Shown: positions 17,620-28,218 of the stretch, one piece after another
Position numbering within the stretch: position 1 is the stretch's first letter
Layout: every line of letters starts with the position of its first letter
Source of the DNA: Desulforhopalus singaporensis
GTDB taxonomy: Bacteria > Desulfobacterota > Desulfobulbia > Desulfobulbales > Desulfocapsaceae
DNA length: 64,000 bases
Assembly (NCBI RefSeq): GCF_900104445.1
Contig: NZ_FNJI01000001.1
Location: 205,583-269,582 of the forward strand
Direction: 5' to 3'
Translations under genes and position numbers: made by a program
The notes under the pieces: generated by a model
What the model saw: the letters and a program-made list of their open reading frames with translations, nothing else
Database searches by the model: none
Told to the model about the DNA's origin: nothing

Positions 17620-18075
17620 ATGAGCGAATTGATTATCGAAAAAATAACAGATTATCTGAATGAATTGCTGCCCTCCATGGGGCTTGAGCTGTTTGATGTC
17701 CAGTTCCGCAGGGAAGGACATGGATGGGTACTGCGGGTTTTTATCGACCGGGATGGAGGCGTGACGCTTGACCATTGCAGTGATGTGAGCCGAGAGGTCG
17801 GGCAGTATCTTGATGTGGAAGACATTATCGATCATGCGTACAATCTGGAGATTTCTTCCCCCGGTCTTGAAAGGCCGCTCAGGTCAGTGGATGATTTTGC
17901 CAGATTCAAGGGCGACAAGGCCAAAGTCAGGCTGCATGAGGCGATCGATGGCGAGAAAAGCTTCGTTGGCCTGATTAAAACTGTTGAGAACTCGACAATC
18001 GTACTGGAGCTTGAGAGCGGAGCCCCATTGGAATTTACTTTTGAAATGATAAACAAGGCCAGGCTGGTTTTTTGA
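17620..18075 (+). CDS. rimP: Ribosome maturation factor RimP
   Basis: Needed for late assembly of the 30S subunit. The 151 residues show the RimP layout: an N-terminal alpha/beta domain with a GLELFDVQFRREG strand and VLRVFIDRDGGVTLDHC, the LEISSPGLERPL motif, and a C-terminal SH3-like barrel. The open frame extends 70 codons upstream through the leader terminator, which cannot be coding, so the ATG at 17620 was chosen; a GTG nine bases earlier is the alternative. No strong ribosome site is seen. It is the first gene of the operon ending in infB-rbfA. Confidence 0.9.
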   Translation: MSELIIEKITDYLNELLPSMGLELFDVQFRREGHGWVLRVFIDRDGGVTLDHCSDVSREVGQYLDVEDIIDHAYNLEISSPGLERPLRSVDDFARFKGDKAKVRLHEAIDGEKSFVGLIKTVENSTIVLELESGAPLEFTFEMINKARLVF

Positions 18076-18159
18076 CTTGTTATCCTGGATACTGTTTGTA
18101 GAGAAGATTGTGAGGCGCCGAACCATCGGAGGCGTAAGTCATAGGGACGAGGGAGTAGA

Positions 18160-19575
18160 ATGCTGTCAGATTTAAAACGTATAATCGACCAGATCAGCAG
18201 AGATCGGGGATTTGATAAGACATTACTGATAGAGGCAATCGAAGAGGCGGTTCAGTCTGCGGCGAGGAAAAAATTCGGAAGCCGCAGGGATATTGAGGTC
18301 CGGTATAATGAAGAATACGGTGAAGTGGAAGTCTTCCAGTTTCGGATTGTGGTGGAGGAAGCTGAAGACGAACAGACCGAAATAGGACTGGAACAGGCCA
18401 AACGACTCGATCCCGAAGTGCAGCTCGGCGATGAACTCGGGGAAAAGATGGAGAATATAACCGATCTGGGAAGAATTGCAGCCCAATCGGCGAAACAGGT
18501 CATTATCCATCGCATGAAGGATGCGGAAAAAGAGGTGATCTACGATATGTTCAAGGATCGCATCGGTGAAGTTGTCAGCGGCATCGTGCAGCGCTTTGAA
18601 CGAGGCAATATGGTTGTCAACCTTGGCCGGACCGACGCTATTCTGCCCAAGGATCAGCAAATCCCCAAGAGATCCTTTAAGCAGGGGGACAGGATCCGTG
18701 CCTATCTCAAAGAGGTTCGGCAGACCAGCCGTGATTCGCAGCTGGTTCTATCGAGAACCTGCGACGAATTCCTGGCCAAGCTGTTCCAGATGGAAGTGCC
18801 GGAAATAAGTGAAGGTATCGTCAGGGTCATGGGGGTTAGCCGTGAACCCGGGTTTCGTGCCAAAATTGCGGTGAGTTCTTCGGAAAGCGATGTCGATCCG
18901 GTGGGCGCCTGTGTTGGCATGAAAGGATCCAGGGTGCAGAACGTGGTGCAGGAGCTTCAGGGGGAGCGCATCGATATCGTCACCTGGAGTCCGGATCCGG
19001 CTAAATACGTGTACAACGCCCTGGCCCCGGCTCATGTAAGCATGGTCAGGGCCGACGAAGAAGCGAACTCGCTGCTTGTGGTTGTGCCAAATGATCAGCT
19101 GTCGCTTGCAATCGGTAGGCAGGGCCAGAATGTACGACTGGCTTCCAAGTTGATCGGCTGGCGGATAGACGTGAAAAGTGAACAGCGTTACGCCAACCTG
19201 TCGGATCCCGGCTACAACTCTCTTTTAAAACTGCAAGGGATGGATGAAGCCCTGGCGGACCAGCTTTTCGCCAAAGGAATAACTTCGGCAGAACAGCTCG
19301 GTGCCAGAAGTGTCGAGGAGCTGGTCGTTTTTCGCGCAATAGATGAAAAATTTGCGCTGGCACTTATAGCAGAAGCGAAAACGGCTCCGGCGGTTGAAGT
19401 GGTTGAAGACGAGAAAGAAGACGAAAAAACAGCGCAGGAGTCACCGGCCGCGGAGGTTGTGGCGGGAAAAGAGACTGTAGCGGAAAACGAAACTGCGGAA
19501 ACTGACGACAGTGAGGTTGAAACCGGGGACGACTCCGGCTTCAATGCAGAAGGTGAAGACAGCCGGAACGGATGA
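18160..19575 (+). CDS. nusA: Transcription termination/antitermination factor NusA
   Basis: Binds RNA polymerase and modulates pausing, termination and antitermination. The 471 residues give an N-terminal polymerase-binding domain (about 1-125), an S1 domain (about 135-200, with [16 protein letters not shown]), two KH domains (about 230-345, including [14 protein letters not shown] and [13 protein letters not shown]), one helix-hairpin-helix-like repeat (about 360-400) and an acidic tail (405-471). Only one C-terminal acidic repeat unit is evident rather than the two of E. coli. Its stop is followed almost at once by ylxR. Confidence 0.95.
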   Translation: MLSDLKRIIDQISRDRGFDKTLLIEAIEEAVQSAARKKFGSRRDIEVRYNEEYGEVEVFQFRIVVEEAEDEQTEIGLEQAKRLDPEVQLGDELGEKMENITDLGRIAAQSAKQVIIHRMKDAEKEVIYDMFKDRIGEVVSGIVQRFERGNMVVNLGRTDAILPKDQQIPKRSFKQGDRIRAYLKEVRQTSRDSQLVLSRTCDEFLAKLFQMEVPEISEGIVRVMGVSREPGFRAKIAVSSSESDVDPVGACVGMKGSRVQNVVQELQGERIDIVTWSPDPAKYVYNALAPAHVSMVRADEEANSLLVVVPNDQLSLAIGRQGQNVRLASKLIGWRIDVKSEQRYANLSDPGYNSLLKLQGMDEALADQLFAKGITSAEQLGARSVEELVVFRAIDEKFALALIAEAKTAPAVEVVEDEKEDEKTAQESPAAEVVAGKETVAENETAETDDSEVETGDDSGFNAEGEDSRNG

Positions 19576-19584
19576 AGGGTGAAG

Positions 19585-19785
19585 GTGTCATTTCGTACCT
19601 GTTGCTCCTGTAAAGCGAAGAAAGCAAAACATGATCTGTTGCGCTTTGTGTGGGCGGAAAACAAGGTGATGGCCGACCCCGACCAGAAGATGCCGGGCCG
19701 AGGAGTATACTGTTGTTCAGACGAACGATGTTTGAGCCGGTTCCTCGGCATGAGCAAAAAGTGGAAAAGATTGTTTCGTCTTTAG
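19585..19785 (+). CDS. ylxR: YlxR family RNA-binding protein
   Basis: Small basic protein of 66 residues found between nusA and infB in many bacteria. It has RTCCSCKAKK near the N-terminus, GRGVYCC in the middle and a basic C-terminus. In Firmicutes members bind RNase P RNA; the role here is inferred from family. GTG codons at 19579 and 19585 are both possible. The second has GAAGG 6 bases upstream, so it was preferred. Its start lies 9 bases after the nusA stop, consistent with coupling. Confidence 0.85.
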   Translation: MSFRTCCSCKAKKAKHDLLRFVWAENKVMADPDQKMPGRGVYCCSDERCLSRFLGMSKKWKRLFRL

Positions 19786-19862
19786 AAAAAAATATATAAT
19801 ATGGTGCGTTTTTTTTACCGGACGAATCAAATGACTGTTGCGATGAAATACGGGAGTAGATG

Positions 19863-22721
19863 ATGAGCAGAGTTAGGGTATATGAGTTGGCCAAAGAGGC
19901 CGGCATGAGCAGCAAGGCGTTAACCGATAAACTGATTGAGCTTGGTTATGATATTAAGGGTCACAGTTCATCGGTAGACGACGATACGGCTGAGAAAATA
20001 CGAAATACTGTTCTGAAATCGGCCAACACTGAACTGGTGGAAAAGCGTATTGACAGCGACAAAGAGGGTGGCACCGTAATAAGGCGCAGGGCGACGGTTA
20101 TTCGCAGACGAGCGAAGGTCAAGGACGAGCCGGAGCAGACTGAGCAGACAGATGCAGATGCTGAAGAAGCGGAGTCGGCAGAATCGGCAGAGGCTCCGCC
20201 GGTTGACGAAAAATCAGTGAAGCTTGATGAACACAGACCAGATGTCGAGGCCGCCCGCATAGACACGGGTGCTCAAAGAAAGGAAGAACCGGCCAGGGTC
20301 GTCTCGTCGCCGGCTCCAGAAAGCGTCACTTTGCCGGAAAAAGAGATCGAGGCGAAGAAAAAAGAAGAGGTCGAGCCGGAGAGGGCAGCTAAAAAGGTGG
20401 AACCAGAAGCAGTCGAAAGGGTTGAAGAGAAAAAGAAAGCTCAGGAAAAGACCACGGAAGACGGGAAGGAACCGGTTGCCGAACAAGCCCCCGCGGTGAA
20501 AGAGGTCAAGGAGGTTGCCGACAAGAAAGACAGGCAGCAGAAATCGGCCCAACCGGATGAGGCGGTCAAGAAAAAGAAGAAGATAAAAACTCCGCCGCAG
20601 AAAAAACCTATGGCAAGGGTGGTGCGTACCATCGAACTGCCGCAGTCTGAAGAGAGTGGTGGTGCTGCGCCCAGGCCAAAGAGAAAACCGGCCAAAGGAC
20701 CGCAGCAGAGGCGTCAACTTGACGGTGCGGGCCAGCAGGAAGTAATTGTTGAAAAAGAGGGCGGCCGCAATCGCAAGAAAGGCAAGCGTGTCGGATTTGA
20801 TGACGATAAGGAAAGAGACACCAGGCGGGGCGGTAAGAAGGGACAGAAAAATGTTAAATTCACCCACTTTGGCCAGGACTATCAGGGACGCGATGGCGGC
20901 AAGATGGGTAGGAGAGGGAGAAGGATGCCAAAAGCGGTATCTCCTCCCGCGGAAATGAAGGCCAGCAAGAAACGGTTCAAGGTCTACGATACTATAAGCG
21001 TCGGTGATCTGGCCCAGAATATGAAAGTGAAGGCGAGCGAAGTTATAGCCAAACTGATGGGACTAGGGGTCATGGCCACCATCAACCAGCCCGTTGATAC
21101 CGATACGGCGATGGTTATCGCCGCCGACTTCGGCTATGAAGTAGAGCAGGGAGTAACCGAGGAAATCGGGATGCAGATGCTTCGGGAAGCGGAAGAGGGC
21201 GGCGAGCAGCAGCCCAGATCTCCAGTGGTCACTGTCATGGGACACGTCGATCATGGCAAGACTTCGATTCTTGATGCGATTCGCAAAACTGACGTCGCCC
21301 ATGGCGAGGCCGGTGGAATTACCCAGCACATCGGTGCGTACCGGGTCCGTTCCGGGGCCGGAGACGTAACCTTTGTCGACACTCCCGGTCATGCGGCGTT
21401 CACCGAGATGCGATCGAGGGGAGCCCAGGTTACCGACATTGTTGTTCTTGTGGTCGCCGCAGATGACGGTGTCATGGACCAGACCAGGGAAGCAATTCAC
21501 CATGCCCAGGCGGCCGATGTCCCCATTATAGTAGCGGTCAACAAGATCGATAAGGACAACGCCGATATCGACCGGGTGAAGAGGGAACTTTCCGAACTCA
21601 ACCTGATGCCCGAGGATTGGGGTGGGGAAACGATGTATTGTGAGACGTCGGCGAAAAAAAATATCGGGATCGACAGCCTGCTCGAATCGATCCAGCTTCT
21701 GGCCGAGATTCTTGAGTTGCGTGCCGATAAAGACAGGAAAGCCAGGGGTCGCGTCATCGAGGCCCAGCTGCATAAAGGCAGAGGCGCTGTGGCCACGGTG
21801 CTGATCCAGGACGGGACGCTTCACCTCGGCGAATATTTTGTTGTCGGTCAATACAGCGGTAAAGTTCGGGCCATGCTCGACGACAAGGGACAGAACATTG
21901 ACCAGGCCGGACCGTCCATCCCCGTGGAGGTCCAGGGACTCTCCGGTGTTCCCAGTGCCGGTGATGAGTTTATCGTCGTAACCGATGAAAAAATGGCCAG
22001 AAACGTCGCCAATGTTCGGTCGCTCAAAGCTAGGGAGAGCGAACTCGGCGTCAAGAGCAAGATATCACTTGACAAACTCTTTGAACAGATGTCTGAGGGC
22101 GATATGAAAGAGCTCAGGGTCGTTCTGCGCTCAGATGTCCAGGGAACTCTCGAGGCTTTTGCCAAAGCGGCAGAGGATCTCTCGACAAAGGAAATCAAGG
22201 TCAAGATCCTTCACGAGGGCACCGGTACGATTACCGAGTCGGATATCCTGCTGGCCTCGGCTTCGGACGCGATCATCATCGGTTTCAACGTGCGCCCCTC
22301 GATCAAGGTAAAAGAGCTTGCAACAACCGAGCAGGTGGATGTCCGCTCCTATGATGTCATCTATCATGCCCTTGATGATATCCGCAAGGCCATGGTCGGT
22401 TTGCTTGACCCGACGTTTGAAGAAGAGGTTATCGGACTGGCAGAGGTTCGTGATACCTTCAGCGTGCCCAAGGTTGGCACCATCGCCGGCTGTGCAGTAC
22501 TGGACGGGAAGATTATCCGTTCCGCCAAGGTGCGGGTGCTCAGAGATGGAGTTGTAATCTACACCGGTAAAATAGAATCTCTCAGAAGATTTAAGGACGA
22601 TGTGAAAGAGGTTCTTTCAGGCTTCGAGTGCGGAATAAGTGTTGAAAAGTTCAACGATATCAAGGTGGGTGACAACCTTGAAGCGTTCATAGTGAAAGAA
22701 ATTGAAGCAACGCTTGAATAA
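19863..22721 (+). CDS. infB: Translation initiation factor IF-2
   Basis: GTPase that brings initiator tRNA to the 30S subunit. The 952 residues comprise an N-terminal IF2N helix pair, a long low-complexity Lys/Glu/Pro/Ala-rich linker (about 70-370), a second IF2N domain, the G domain with GHVDHGKT (about 460), DTPGH and NKID motifs, and the C-terminal beta-barrels. The linker contains a repeated VIRRRA motif near residue 80, seen also in other Deltaproteobacterial IF-2 proteins. Two ATGs lie in tandem; the second was chosen because GGGAG is better spaced for it. The linker makes this longer than E. coli IF-2 (890). Confidence 0.95.
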   Translation: MSRVRVYELAKEAGMSSKALTDKLIELGYDIKGHSSSVDDDTAEKIRNTVLKSANTELVEKRIDSDKEGGTVIRRRATVIRRRAKVKDEPEQTEQTDADAEEAESAESAEAPPVDEKSVKLDEHRPDVEAARIDTGAQRKEEPARVVSSPAPESVTLPEKEIEAKKKEEVEPERAAKKVEPEAVERVEEKKKAQEKTTEDGKEPVAEQAPAVKEVKEVADKKDRQQKSAQPDEAVKKKKKIKTPPQKKPMARVVRTIELPQSEESGGAAPRPKRKPAKGPQQRRQLDGAGQQEVIVEKEGGRNRKKGKRVGFDDDKERDTRRGGKKGQKNVKFTHFGQDYQGRDGGKMGRRGRRMPKAVSPPAEMKASKKRFKVYDTISVGDLAQNMKVKASEVIAKLMGLGVMATINQPVDTDTAMVIAADFGYEVEQGVTEEIGMQMLREAEEGGEQQPRSPVVTVMGHVDHGKTSILDAIRKTDVAHGEAGGITQHIGAYRVRSGAGDVTFVDTPGHAAFTEMRSRGAQVTDIVVLVVAADDGVMDQTREAIHHAQAADVPIIVAVNKIDKDNADIDRVKRELSELNLMPEDWGGETMYCETSAKKNIGIDSLLESIQLLAEILELRADKDRKARGRVIEAQLHKGRGAVATVLIQDGTLHLGEYFVVGQYSGKVRAMLDDKGQNIDQAGPSIPVEVQGLSGVPSAGDEFIVVTDEKMARNVANVRSLKARESELGVKSKISLDKLFEQMSEGDMKELRVVLRSDVQGTLEAFAKAAEDLSTKEIKVKILHEGTGTITESDILLASASDAIIIGFNVRPSIKVKELATTEQVDVRSYDVIYHALDDIRKAMVGLLDPTFEEEVIGLAEVRDTFSVPKVGTIAGCAVLDGKIIRSAKVRVLRDGVVIYTGKIESLRRFKDDVKEVLSGFECGISVEKFNDIKVGDNLEAFIVKEIEATLE

Positions 22722-22732
22722 AAGGAGTCTTT

Positions 22733-23155
22733 GTGTCTGTTTGGGATCCTAAAAAAACGCTTGATGACGCCGGGCTCGGCGCTGATACCGGAAAAAAGCG
22801 GTCGGTGAGAGTCGGCGAGGCCATCAGGATGGAGTTGTCGACTTTTCTGGTGACCAAGGTGGCTGACCCTAGGCTGCAGGGGGTGTCCATTTCCCGGGTG
22901 GAGGTGACCGAAGATCTCTCTATGGCAAAAATCTTCTTTACCGTTTTCGGCGGGCACAAAGAGGTGAAGGCTGCAGAGAAGGGTTTCCAGAGGGCCGGTG
23001 GCTTCATGCGCAGCCAAATTGCCAAAACGTTAAATCTGCGCTTTACACCCAAACTGCAGTTTCGATATGATAATACTGCGGACAAAGTGGCGGAGCTTGA
23101 AGAAATTTTCGCGCAGATAAAAAATGAAAGGGAGTCTGGAGAGAATGGTTCCTGA
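22733..23155 (+). CDS. rbfA: Ribosome-binding factor A
   Basis: Cold-shock protein that assists maturation of the 16S 5' end in the 30S subunit. The 140 residues have a KH-like fold with the expected RVGEAIRMELS helix, a DPRLQGVSISRVEVTEDLS strand pair, and LRFTPKLQFRYD near the C-terminus. The start is a GTG with AGGAG 5 bases upstream, 11 bases after infB. Its last 11 bases overlap nrnA. Confidence 0.94.
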   Translation: MSVWDPKKTLDDAGLGADTGKKRSVRVGEAIRMELSTFLVTKVADPRLQGVSISRVEVTEDLSMAKIFFTVFGGHKEVKAAEKGFQRAGGFMRSQIAKTLNLRFTPKLQFRYDNTADKVAELEEIFAQIKNERESGENGS

Positions 23156-24158
23156 GGAAATTGTCCAGGCTATTCGTGAGCGGTCCAATATAGTCCTCTT
23201 CACACATACGCATCCGGACGGGGACGCCTTGGGGTCCCTTCTTGCTCTGGCTTCCATCCTTGAATCCATTGGCAAAACGGTATTCTGTTATCTCGAAGAG
23301 CCGGTCTCCCACCTCTACGATTTTCTTCCGGAAACCGAGCGGGCCCAGACCCGGCTTGAAAAGTATCGCACTTTCCGGCAGTCGGCGGCAGGCGATATCC
23401 TGGCTATAGCTCTTGACTGCGGTGACTGCGATCGTTTAGGCGAGAATAAGGGTGAATTCCTGAAGGAGACATCTTTCCTGGTCATCGACCATCATCAGTC
23501 CCATGAAGATTTCGGTACCGCAAGATGGGTTGACGCCACCAGGTCATCCACCGGTGAAATGGTCTATGAACTTGCCCTCGCCCTCGGCGCCGCTGTCGAT
23601 AAAAACTGCGCTTTCAATCTCTATGTCGCGATATGCACCGATACCGGATCGTTCCGCTATGAGTGCACCAGCGCCCGTACTATGCATATAGTCGGCGAAC
23701 TCCTTAAGGCAGGAGTCAGGCCGGATACGGTGGCCGGATATCTCTACGACAACTACTCCAGGGAGCGACTGAAGCTGCTGGAGATGGCTTTGGGCAGTGT
23801 GGAACTCAGCCATGACGGCCAGATAGCTTTCATGCACGTGTCGCAGAAGATGCTTGATGACAGCGGAGCCTCGATAGAAGACCTGGAAGGGTTCATCAAC
23901 TTTCCGCGTTCTCTGAAAGTCGTCAAGGTTGCGGCCCTGATCAAGGAGAGCGGCAGCGGTCATGTGGCGGTAAGCCTGCGGGCCAAGGGACAGTGCAACG
24001 TGTCGGAGGTGGCAAAAAAATTTAAAGGGGGCGGCCATCGGAACGCGGCCGGCTTCAGGTGTTCTGGCAAAAACGTCGGTCAGGTCATCGAGGAACTCAG
24101 GACGGTACTTGCCAGGGCCCTTGAAAATGATGACCATGACCAGGCCGGTCACTGCTGA
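23145..24158 (+). CDS. nrnA: DHH/DHHA1 phosphoesterase NrnA (nanoRNase / pAp phosphatase)
   Basis: Predicted to degrade short oligoribonucleotides and 3'-phosphoadenosine 5'-phosphate, which matters in sulfur metabolism. The 337 residues show the DHH domain (THPDGDALGS, ALDCGDCDRLG, DHHQSH, a TDTGSF stretch) and the C-terminal DHHA1 domain with the GGGHRNAAGF motif. The start at 23145 has GGAG upstream and overlaps rbfA; a frame start seven codons earlier is less likely. The position between rbfA and truB is conserved in many bacteria. Confidence 0.93.
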   Translation: MVPEEIVQAIRERSNIVLFTHTHPDGDALGSLLALASILESIGKTVFCYLEEPVSHLYDFLPETERAQTRLEKYRTFRQSAAGDILAIALDCGDCDRLGENKGEFLKETSFLVIDHHQSHEDFGTARWVDATRSSTGEMVYELALALGAAVDKNCAFNLYVAICTDTGSFRYECTSARTMHIVGELLKAGVRPDTVAGYLYDNYSRERLKLLEMALGSVELSHDGQIAFMHVSQKMLDDSGASIEDLEGFINFPRSLKVVKVAALIKESGSGHVAVSLRAKGQCNVSEVAKKFKGGGHRNAAGFRCSGKNVGQVIEELRTVLARALENDDHDQAGHC

Positions 24159-24927
24159 AAACGTTACTTATATGGTGTCGCTGCAGCCTGAACAGTTTAG
24201 CGCGGGGATCTTTATGGTCGACAAACCCGCAGGTATCAGCTCGTTTAAAGTGGTGAGCGTGATGCGGAGGATTCTCTCCATCAAAAAGGTCGGCCACGCC
24301 GGGACCCTCGACCCGTTTGCCACCGGCTTGTTGATCGTATGCGGCGGTAGGCCGGCAACCAGATTGATATCGCGGTTTATGGAGGGAGAAAAGGAATACC
24401 TCGCCACCCTCCGGCTGGGGGTCGAAACCACCACCCAGGACCCGGAAGGAGAAATAGTCTCGCAAAAGGATGTGGGCTGTATCGGGCCGGAACAAGTAGA
24501 GGCCTGTTTGGAAAAATACCGGGGATGGCAACTGCAGACACCTCCAAGTTACTCGGCCTTGAAGCATAAAGGAAAGCCGCTCTACTATTATGCAAGAAAA
24601 GGTATAGAGATAAAAAAAGAACCGCGCAAGGTTGAGATCAAAACTCTTGAACGGATTGATAGCGGAAAAAATCGGCTCACCGCTGATTATCCGGAGTTGT
24701 CGGTGCGGGTGGTGTGCTCAAAAGGCACCTACATAAGGACACTGGCTGAGGATATTGGCCGATCACTGGGATGCGGTGCCCATCTTAATCAGCTGCGAAG
24801 GGTTAGAAGTGGCTGTTTTTCCGTGTCAAATGCTCTTGGGTGGGAGCAGCTTTCCGGACCCGGGGCCCTTGATGAATGCTTAAAAACCATGTTAACTGTT
24901 GAACAAGTCGCTAAATTGTTGCAATAA
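24127..24927 (+). CDS. truB: tRNA pseudouridine(55) synthase TruB
   Basis: Makes the pseudouridine of the TPsiC arm in nearly all tRNAs. The protein shows FMVDKPAGISS and the catalytic GHAGTLDPFATGLL motif (catalytic Asp), then QTPPSYSALKHKGKPLYYYAR and SKGTYIRTLAEDIG. The start is uncertain: ATG codons at 24127, 24130, 24136 and 24172 are all in frame and none has a good ribosome site. The gene overlaps nrnA by up to 32 bases, which implies coupled translation. Its 3' flank carries the rpsO leader. Confidence 0.92.
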   Translation: MMTMTRPVTAENVTYMVSLQPEQFSAGIFMVDKPAGISSFKVVSVMRRILSIKKVGHAGTLDPFATGLLIVCGGRPATRLISRFMEGEKEYLATLRLGVETTTQDPEGEIVSQKDVGCIGPEQVEACLEKYRGWQLQTPPSYSALKHKGKPLYYYARKGIEIKKEPRKVEIKTLERIDSGKNRLTADYPELSVRVVCSKGTYIRTLAEDIGRSLGCGAHLNQLRRVRSGCFSVSNALGWEQLSGPGALDECLKTMLTVEQVAKLLQ

Positions 24928-25068
24928 TCTGTTAAGTTGGATAACTTTACTGTTTCACAAAAGTATCTAGCCGGTCTGCACGGTTCGCCACCAGGAATGC
25001 AAGCCATTTGTTGTAGTAACTTCGGAGCGGTCAGAATATCGACACCCCGAAAATTAAACCAATTGTAA

Positions 25069-25084
25069 ACAAAAATATTTTTGT
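25069..25084. promoter_or_regulatory. 16-bp perfect palindrome upstream of rpsO
   Basis: ACAAAAAT at 25069-25076 is followed immediately by its complement (25077-25084). It lies just before the rpsO ribosome site. It could be a protein-binding site or part of an RNA fold; the 180-base truB-rpsO gap otherwise shows no clear promoter. Confidence 0.4.
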
Positions 25085-25108
25085 CCATAGAGTTTCAGGA
25101 GGATTGTC

Positions 25109-25378
25109 GTGGCACAGTCAGCTGTCAAGAAAAACGAAATTATTGAGAAATTCAAAACCCATGAGACGGATACCGGATCTTCGGAAGTCCAGATTGCACT
25201 TCTTACCGACCGGATCCAATACCTTACCGAACACTTCAAGGTTCATAAAAAAGATCATCATTCAAGGCAGGGGCTGCTCAAGCTGGTCGGCCAGAGACGT
25301 AGCCTTCTTGATTATCTCAAGAAAAAAGACATCAACAAGTATCGACAGATTCTGCAGGAACTTGGACTACGCAAGTAA
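25109..25378 (+). CDS. rpsO: 30S ribosomal protein S15
   Basis: Primary 16S-binding protein of the 30S platform. The 89 residues are a full-length S15, with [22 protein letters not shown] and [21 protein letters not shown]. It starts with a GTG that has AGGAGG 7 bases upstream. S15 often represses its own mRNA, so the gap before it may be regulatory. The rpsO-pnp order is common; a hairpin lies between them. Confidence 0.96.
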   Translation: MAQSAVKKNEIIEKFKTHETDTGSSEVQIALLTDRIQYLTEHFKVHKKDHHSRQGLLKLVGQRRSLLDYLKKKDINKYRQILQELGLRK

Positions 25379-25428
25379 CAAGAGAGCAGGTCGCAGGACT
25401 GCTTGTTGATGAAGGCATAGTGCCATGT

Positions 25429-25477
25429 AACACCTCAAACGGTTTTAAAAAGTCGCCGTTTGAGGTGTTTGTTGTTT
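25429..25477 (+). terminator. Hairpin terminator or processing site between rpsO and pnp
   Basis: AACACCTCAAACGG (25429-25442) pairs perfectly with 25456-25469 over 14 bp, with a 13-base loop and a T-rich tail. Because pnp follows in the same direction, this may be a partial terminator or an RNase processing hairpin such as controls pnp in E. coli. Confidence 0.6.
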
Positions 25478-25574
25478 ATAAAAGACCGAGAACAAAGCAT
25501 ACGGGGCTGGTGGATAATCCAGTCGAGAAAATTGGCACTGCGCCTTTCCCTGATGCTGTACATCTGGAGAAATC

Positions 25575-27659
25575 ATGTTTAACAAAGTTGAAACAGAGAT
25601 CGGTGGAAAGACTATTTCCATCGAAACTGGAAAAATCGCCAAACAGGCATCAGGATCTGTCGTTATCCGATCGGGTGAAACGGTACTGCTGGTAACTGCA
25701 GTAGGTGCGGGAGCAAGTCGGCCCGATGTGGATTTTTTACCCCTTACCATCGAATACCAGGAAAAGCTGGCATCAGTCGGTCGTATTCCCGGCAACTATT
25801 TTCGTCGCGAGATCGGCAGGCCGAGCGATAATGAAGTACTCACCTGCAGGATCATCGACCGGCCGATGCGCCCGCTTTTCCCCGAAGGGTACCGGTCGGA
25901 AACGCAGGTTATCGCGACTGTGCTCTCCGCAGACCAGGAAACCCTGCCCGATGTACTGGCAATGACCGGTGCTTCCTGTGCTCTGACTATCTCCAATATT
26001 CCGTTCGACGGACCGGTCGCCGGAGGGCGGGTCGGTTTTATCGATGGCAAATATGTGCTCAACCCATCGGTCTCCGAACTGGCCGATTCCTCTATGGACA
26101 TTATCGTAGCCTGCACCAGAAAGGCCATTGTCATGGTCGAAGGGAAGGCTGACGAACTGAGCGAAGATGAAGTCCTGTCAGGTATTTTCTATGCCTTTGA
26201 AAATCTGCAGCCACTCATCGATATACAGGAAGAGCTGCAGAAAACCGCAGGAAAGGTCAAGGCGGAAGTCGTTGCTCCCGAGGTAAACGCGGAACTGCTC
26301 GAAAAGGTAAAAGAGATCAGCGCATCAGGTATGGAGCAGGTCTTTAATACCTCAGATAAACTCGAACGCGGTCGAGTCTTCGATCAGTTGCTGGAGCAGG
26401 TGACAACAGCGCTCGATCCCGAGGGCGAAAACAAGGAAGAGATCAAAAATCTCCTCTCTTCCTACAAAAAATCATACATGAGACAACGAATCGCCCAAGA
26501 CGAGATTCGCATAGGCGGCAGAACGTTCGACCAGATCCGTGACATCTCATGCGAGACGCAGTATCTCCCCAGAACCCACGGGTCCGCACTGTTTACGCGC
26601 GGCGAGACCCAGGCGCTGGTCAGCACCACCCTGGGCAGTGAACGGGACAAACAGCGCATCGAGACCTTGGGCGGCGAAGTCGTCTGCAGGTTCATGCTGC
26701 ATTACAATTTCCCTCCCTATTGCGTGGGGGAAGCGCGGATGCTGCGGGGACCGTCCCGCCGCGATATCGGCCATGGTACGCTCGCCACCCGCGGCCTTGA
26801 AGCGGTGCTCCCCGATGAAGAAGATTTTCCCTACTCAATACGGGTGGTTTCCGAGATACTGGAATCAAACGGGTCCTCCTCCATGGCCACCGTATGCGGA
26901 GGAAGCATGGCGATGATGGATGCCGGTGTTCCACTGAAACGGCCGGTGTCCGGGATTGCAATGGGCCTCATCAAGGAGGGAGAAAAAGTTGTCATTCTCT
27001 CAGATATCCTTGGCGACGAGGACCACCTTGGGGATATGGACTTCAAGGTTGTCGGTACCTGTGATGGCGTCACCGCCCTGCAGATGGATATAAAGATCGA
27101 CGGGGTCGACAAAGAGATTATGGGCAAGGCGTTGAGCCAGGCCAAAAACGGACGGCTGCATATCCTCTCTGAAATGGAAAAGAGCATCTCCAGGGCCAGG
27201 GACGAGGTGGCCGATCACGCACCGAAATACATGGTCCACAAGATCAACCCGGATAAAATCCGCGATATCATAGGACCTGGTGGAAAGATTATCAAGGATC
27301 TCTCGTCTGAATTCGATGCCAAGATAGAAGTGGACGATTCAGGACTCATCAAGATCTTTGCCCATAACGGTGCACTTGCCGACGCTCTTGTCGAAAAGGT
27401 CAAGTCGATCACCGCTGAGGCTGAGGTGGGCGGAGTGTATAAAGGGGTGGTAAAGACCATCAAAGACTTCGGAGCTTTTGTCGAAATTCTCCCCGGCACC
27501 GATGGACTCGTGCATATTTCCGAACTTGATCACAAGCGTGTGGCCAAGGTATCCGACGTGGTCAGCGAAGGCGACGAGATCGAAGTCAAGGTCCTGGATG
27601 TGGATAATCGTGGTCGTATCCGTCTGAGCCGCAAGGCGCTGTTGGAAAAAGATTCCTGA
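25575..27659 (+). CDS. pnp: Polyribonucleotide nucleotidyltransferase (PNPase)
   Basis: 3'-to-5' phosphorolytic exoribonuclease of mRNA decay. The 694 residues contain two RNase PH domains (about 10-140 and 325-460, with [22 protein letters not shown] and a [16 protein letters not shown] run), the linking helical domain, KH (about 555-610, [13 protein letters not shown]) and S1 (about 622-690, [21 protein letters not shown]). This is full length. A terminator follows the stop, so dut starts a new unit or is reached by readthrough. Confidence 0.96.
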   Translation: MFNKVETEIGGKTISIETGKIAKQASGSVVIRSGETVLLVTAVGAGASRPDVDFLPLTIEYQEKLASVGRIPGNYFRREIGRPSDNEVLTCRIIDRPMRPLFPEGYRSETQVIATVLSADQETLPDVLAMTGASCALTISNIPFDGPVAGGRVGFIDGKYVLNPSVSELADSSMDIIVACTRKAIVMVEGKADELSEDEVLSGIFYAFENLQPLIDIQEELQKTAGKVKAEVVAPEVNAELLEKVKEISASGMEQVFNTSDKLERGRVFDQLLEQVTTALDPEGENKEEIKNLLSSYKKSYMRQRIAQDEIRIGGRTFDQIRDISCETQYLPRTHGSALFTRGETQALVSTTLGSERDKQRIETLGGEVVCRFMLHYNFPPYCVGEARMLRGPSRRDIGHGTLATRGLEAVLPDEEDFPYSIRVVSEILESNGSSSMATVCGGSMAMMDAGVPLKRPVSGIAMGLIKEGEKVVILSDILGDEDHLGDMDFKVVGTCDGVTALQMDIKIDGVDKEIMGKALSQAKNGRLHILSEMEKSISRARDEVADHAPKYMVHKINPDKIRDIIGPGGKIIKDLSSEFDAKIEVDDSGLIKIFAHNGALADALVEKVKSITAEAEVGGVYKGVVKTIKDFGAFVEILPGTDGLVHISELDHKRVAKVSDVVSEGDEIEVKVLDVDNRGRIRLSRKALLEKDS

Positions 27660-27690
27660 TCGTTTTAGTACGGTGCAACAAAGTTTGTCA

Positions 27691-27729
27691 GGGCCGAATC
27701 CGCATTTATGTGAATCGGCCCTTTTTTTT
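27691..27729 (+). terminator. Intrinsic terminator after pnp
   Basis: GGGCCGA (27691-27697) pairs with TCGGCCC (27715-27721), followed by eight T. It lies upstream of the dut start and closes the rimP-pnp unit. Confidence 0.85.
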
Positions 27730-27757
27730 GTTTTTTTCCATCGATGACGGGGTAAAA

Positions 27758-28213
27758 GTGGAAAGTAAAGTGGTACTGTTCAAGTGGCTCGATCCTCGTA
27801 ACGGAGATGATCTGAAGCTGCCTTCCTATGAAACCGCAGGGTCGGCCGGAATGGACATTGAGGCGGCGGTAAAAGAGCCGGTAAAAGTTCCCCCTGGGGC
27901 GATAAGGCTTATTCCGACCGGTTTCTGCCTCGCCATTCCCGAAGGATACGAAATCCAGGTCCGGCCCCGTTCAGGAATTGCGGTGAAATTCGGGGTGACC
28001 CTGATCAACAGCCCGGGGACCATCGATTCGGATTACCGGGGGGAGGTTAAGGTTCCCCTTATAAATCACGGAACGGTTCCTTTTACCGTCAACCGGGGGG
28101 ATCGGATAGCCCAGATGGTCCTTGCCCCTGTAGTTGTCTGTCGATTCGAAAAGGTCGGAGAACTGGCCGAAACAGCGCGAGGAGCCGGGGGCTTCGGTCA
28201 TACCGGGGTGTAA
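27758..28213 (+). CDS. dut: dUTP diphosphatase
   Basis: Hydrolyses dUTP to dUMP, keeping uracil out of DNA and supplying thymidylate synthesis. The 151 residues have the five trimeric dUTPase motifs: [38 protein letters not shown] and the C-terminal [10 protein letters not shown] tail. The frame extends upstream through the pnp terminator, so an ATG there is rejected and the GTG at 27758 is chosen; GGGG lies a few bases before it. The MBL-fold gene follows 5 bases after the stop. Confidence 0.93.
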   Translation: MESKVVLFKWLDPRNGDDLKLPSYETAGSAGMDIEAAVKEPVKVPPGAIRLIPTGFCLAIPEGYEIQVRPRSGIAVKFGVTLINSPGTIDSDYRGEVKVPLINHGTVPFTVNRGDRIAQMVLAPVVVCRFEKVGELAETARGAGGFGHTGV

Positions 28214-28218
28214 CGAAT

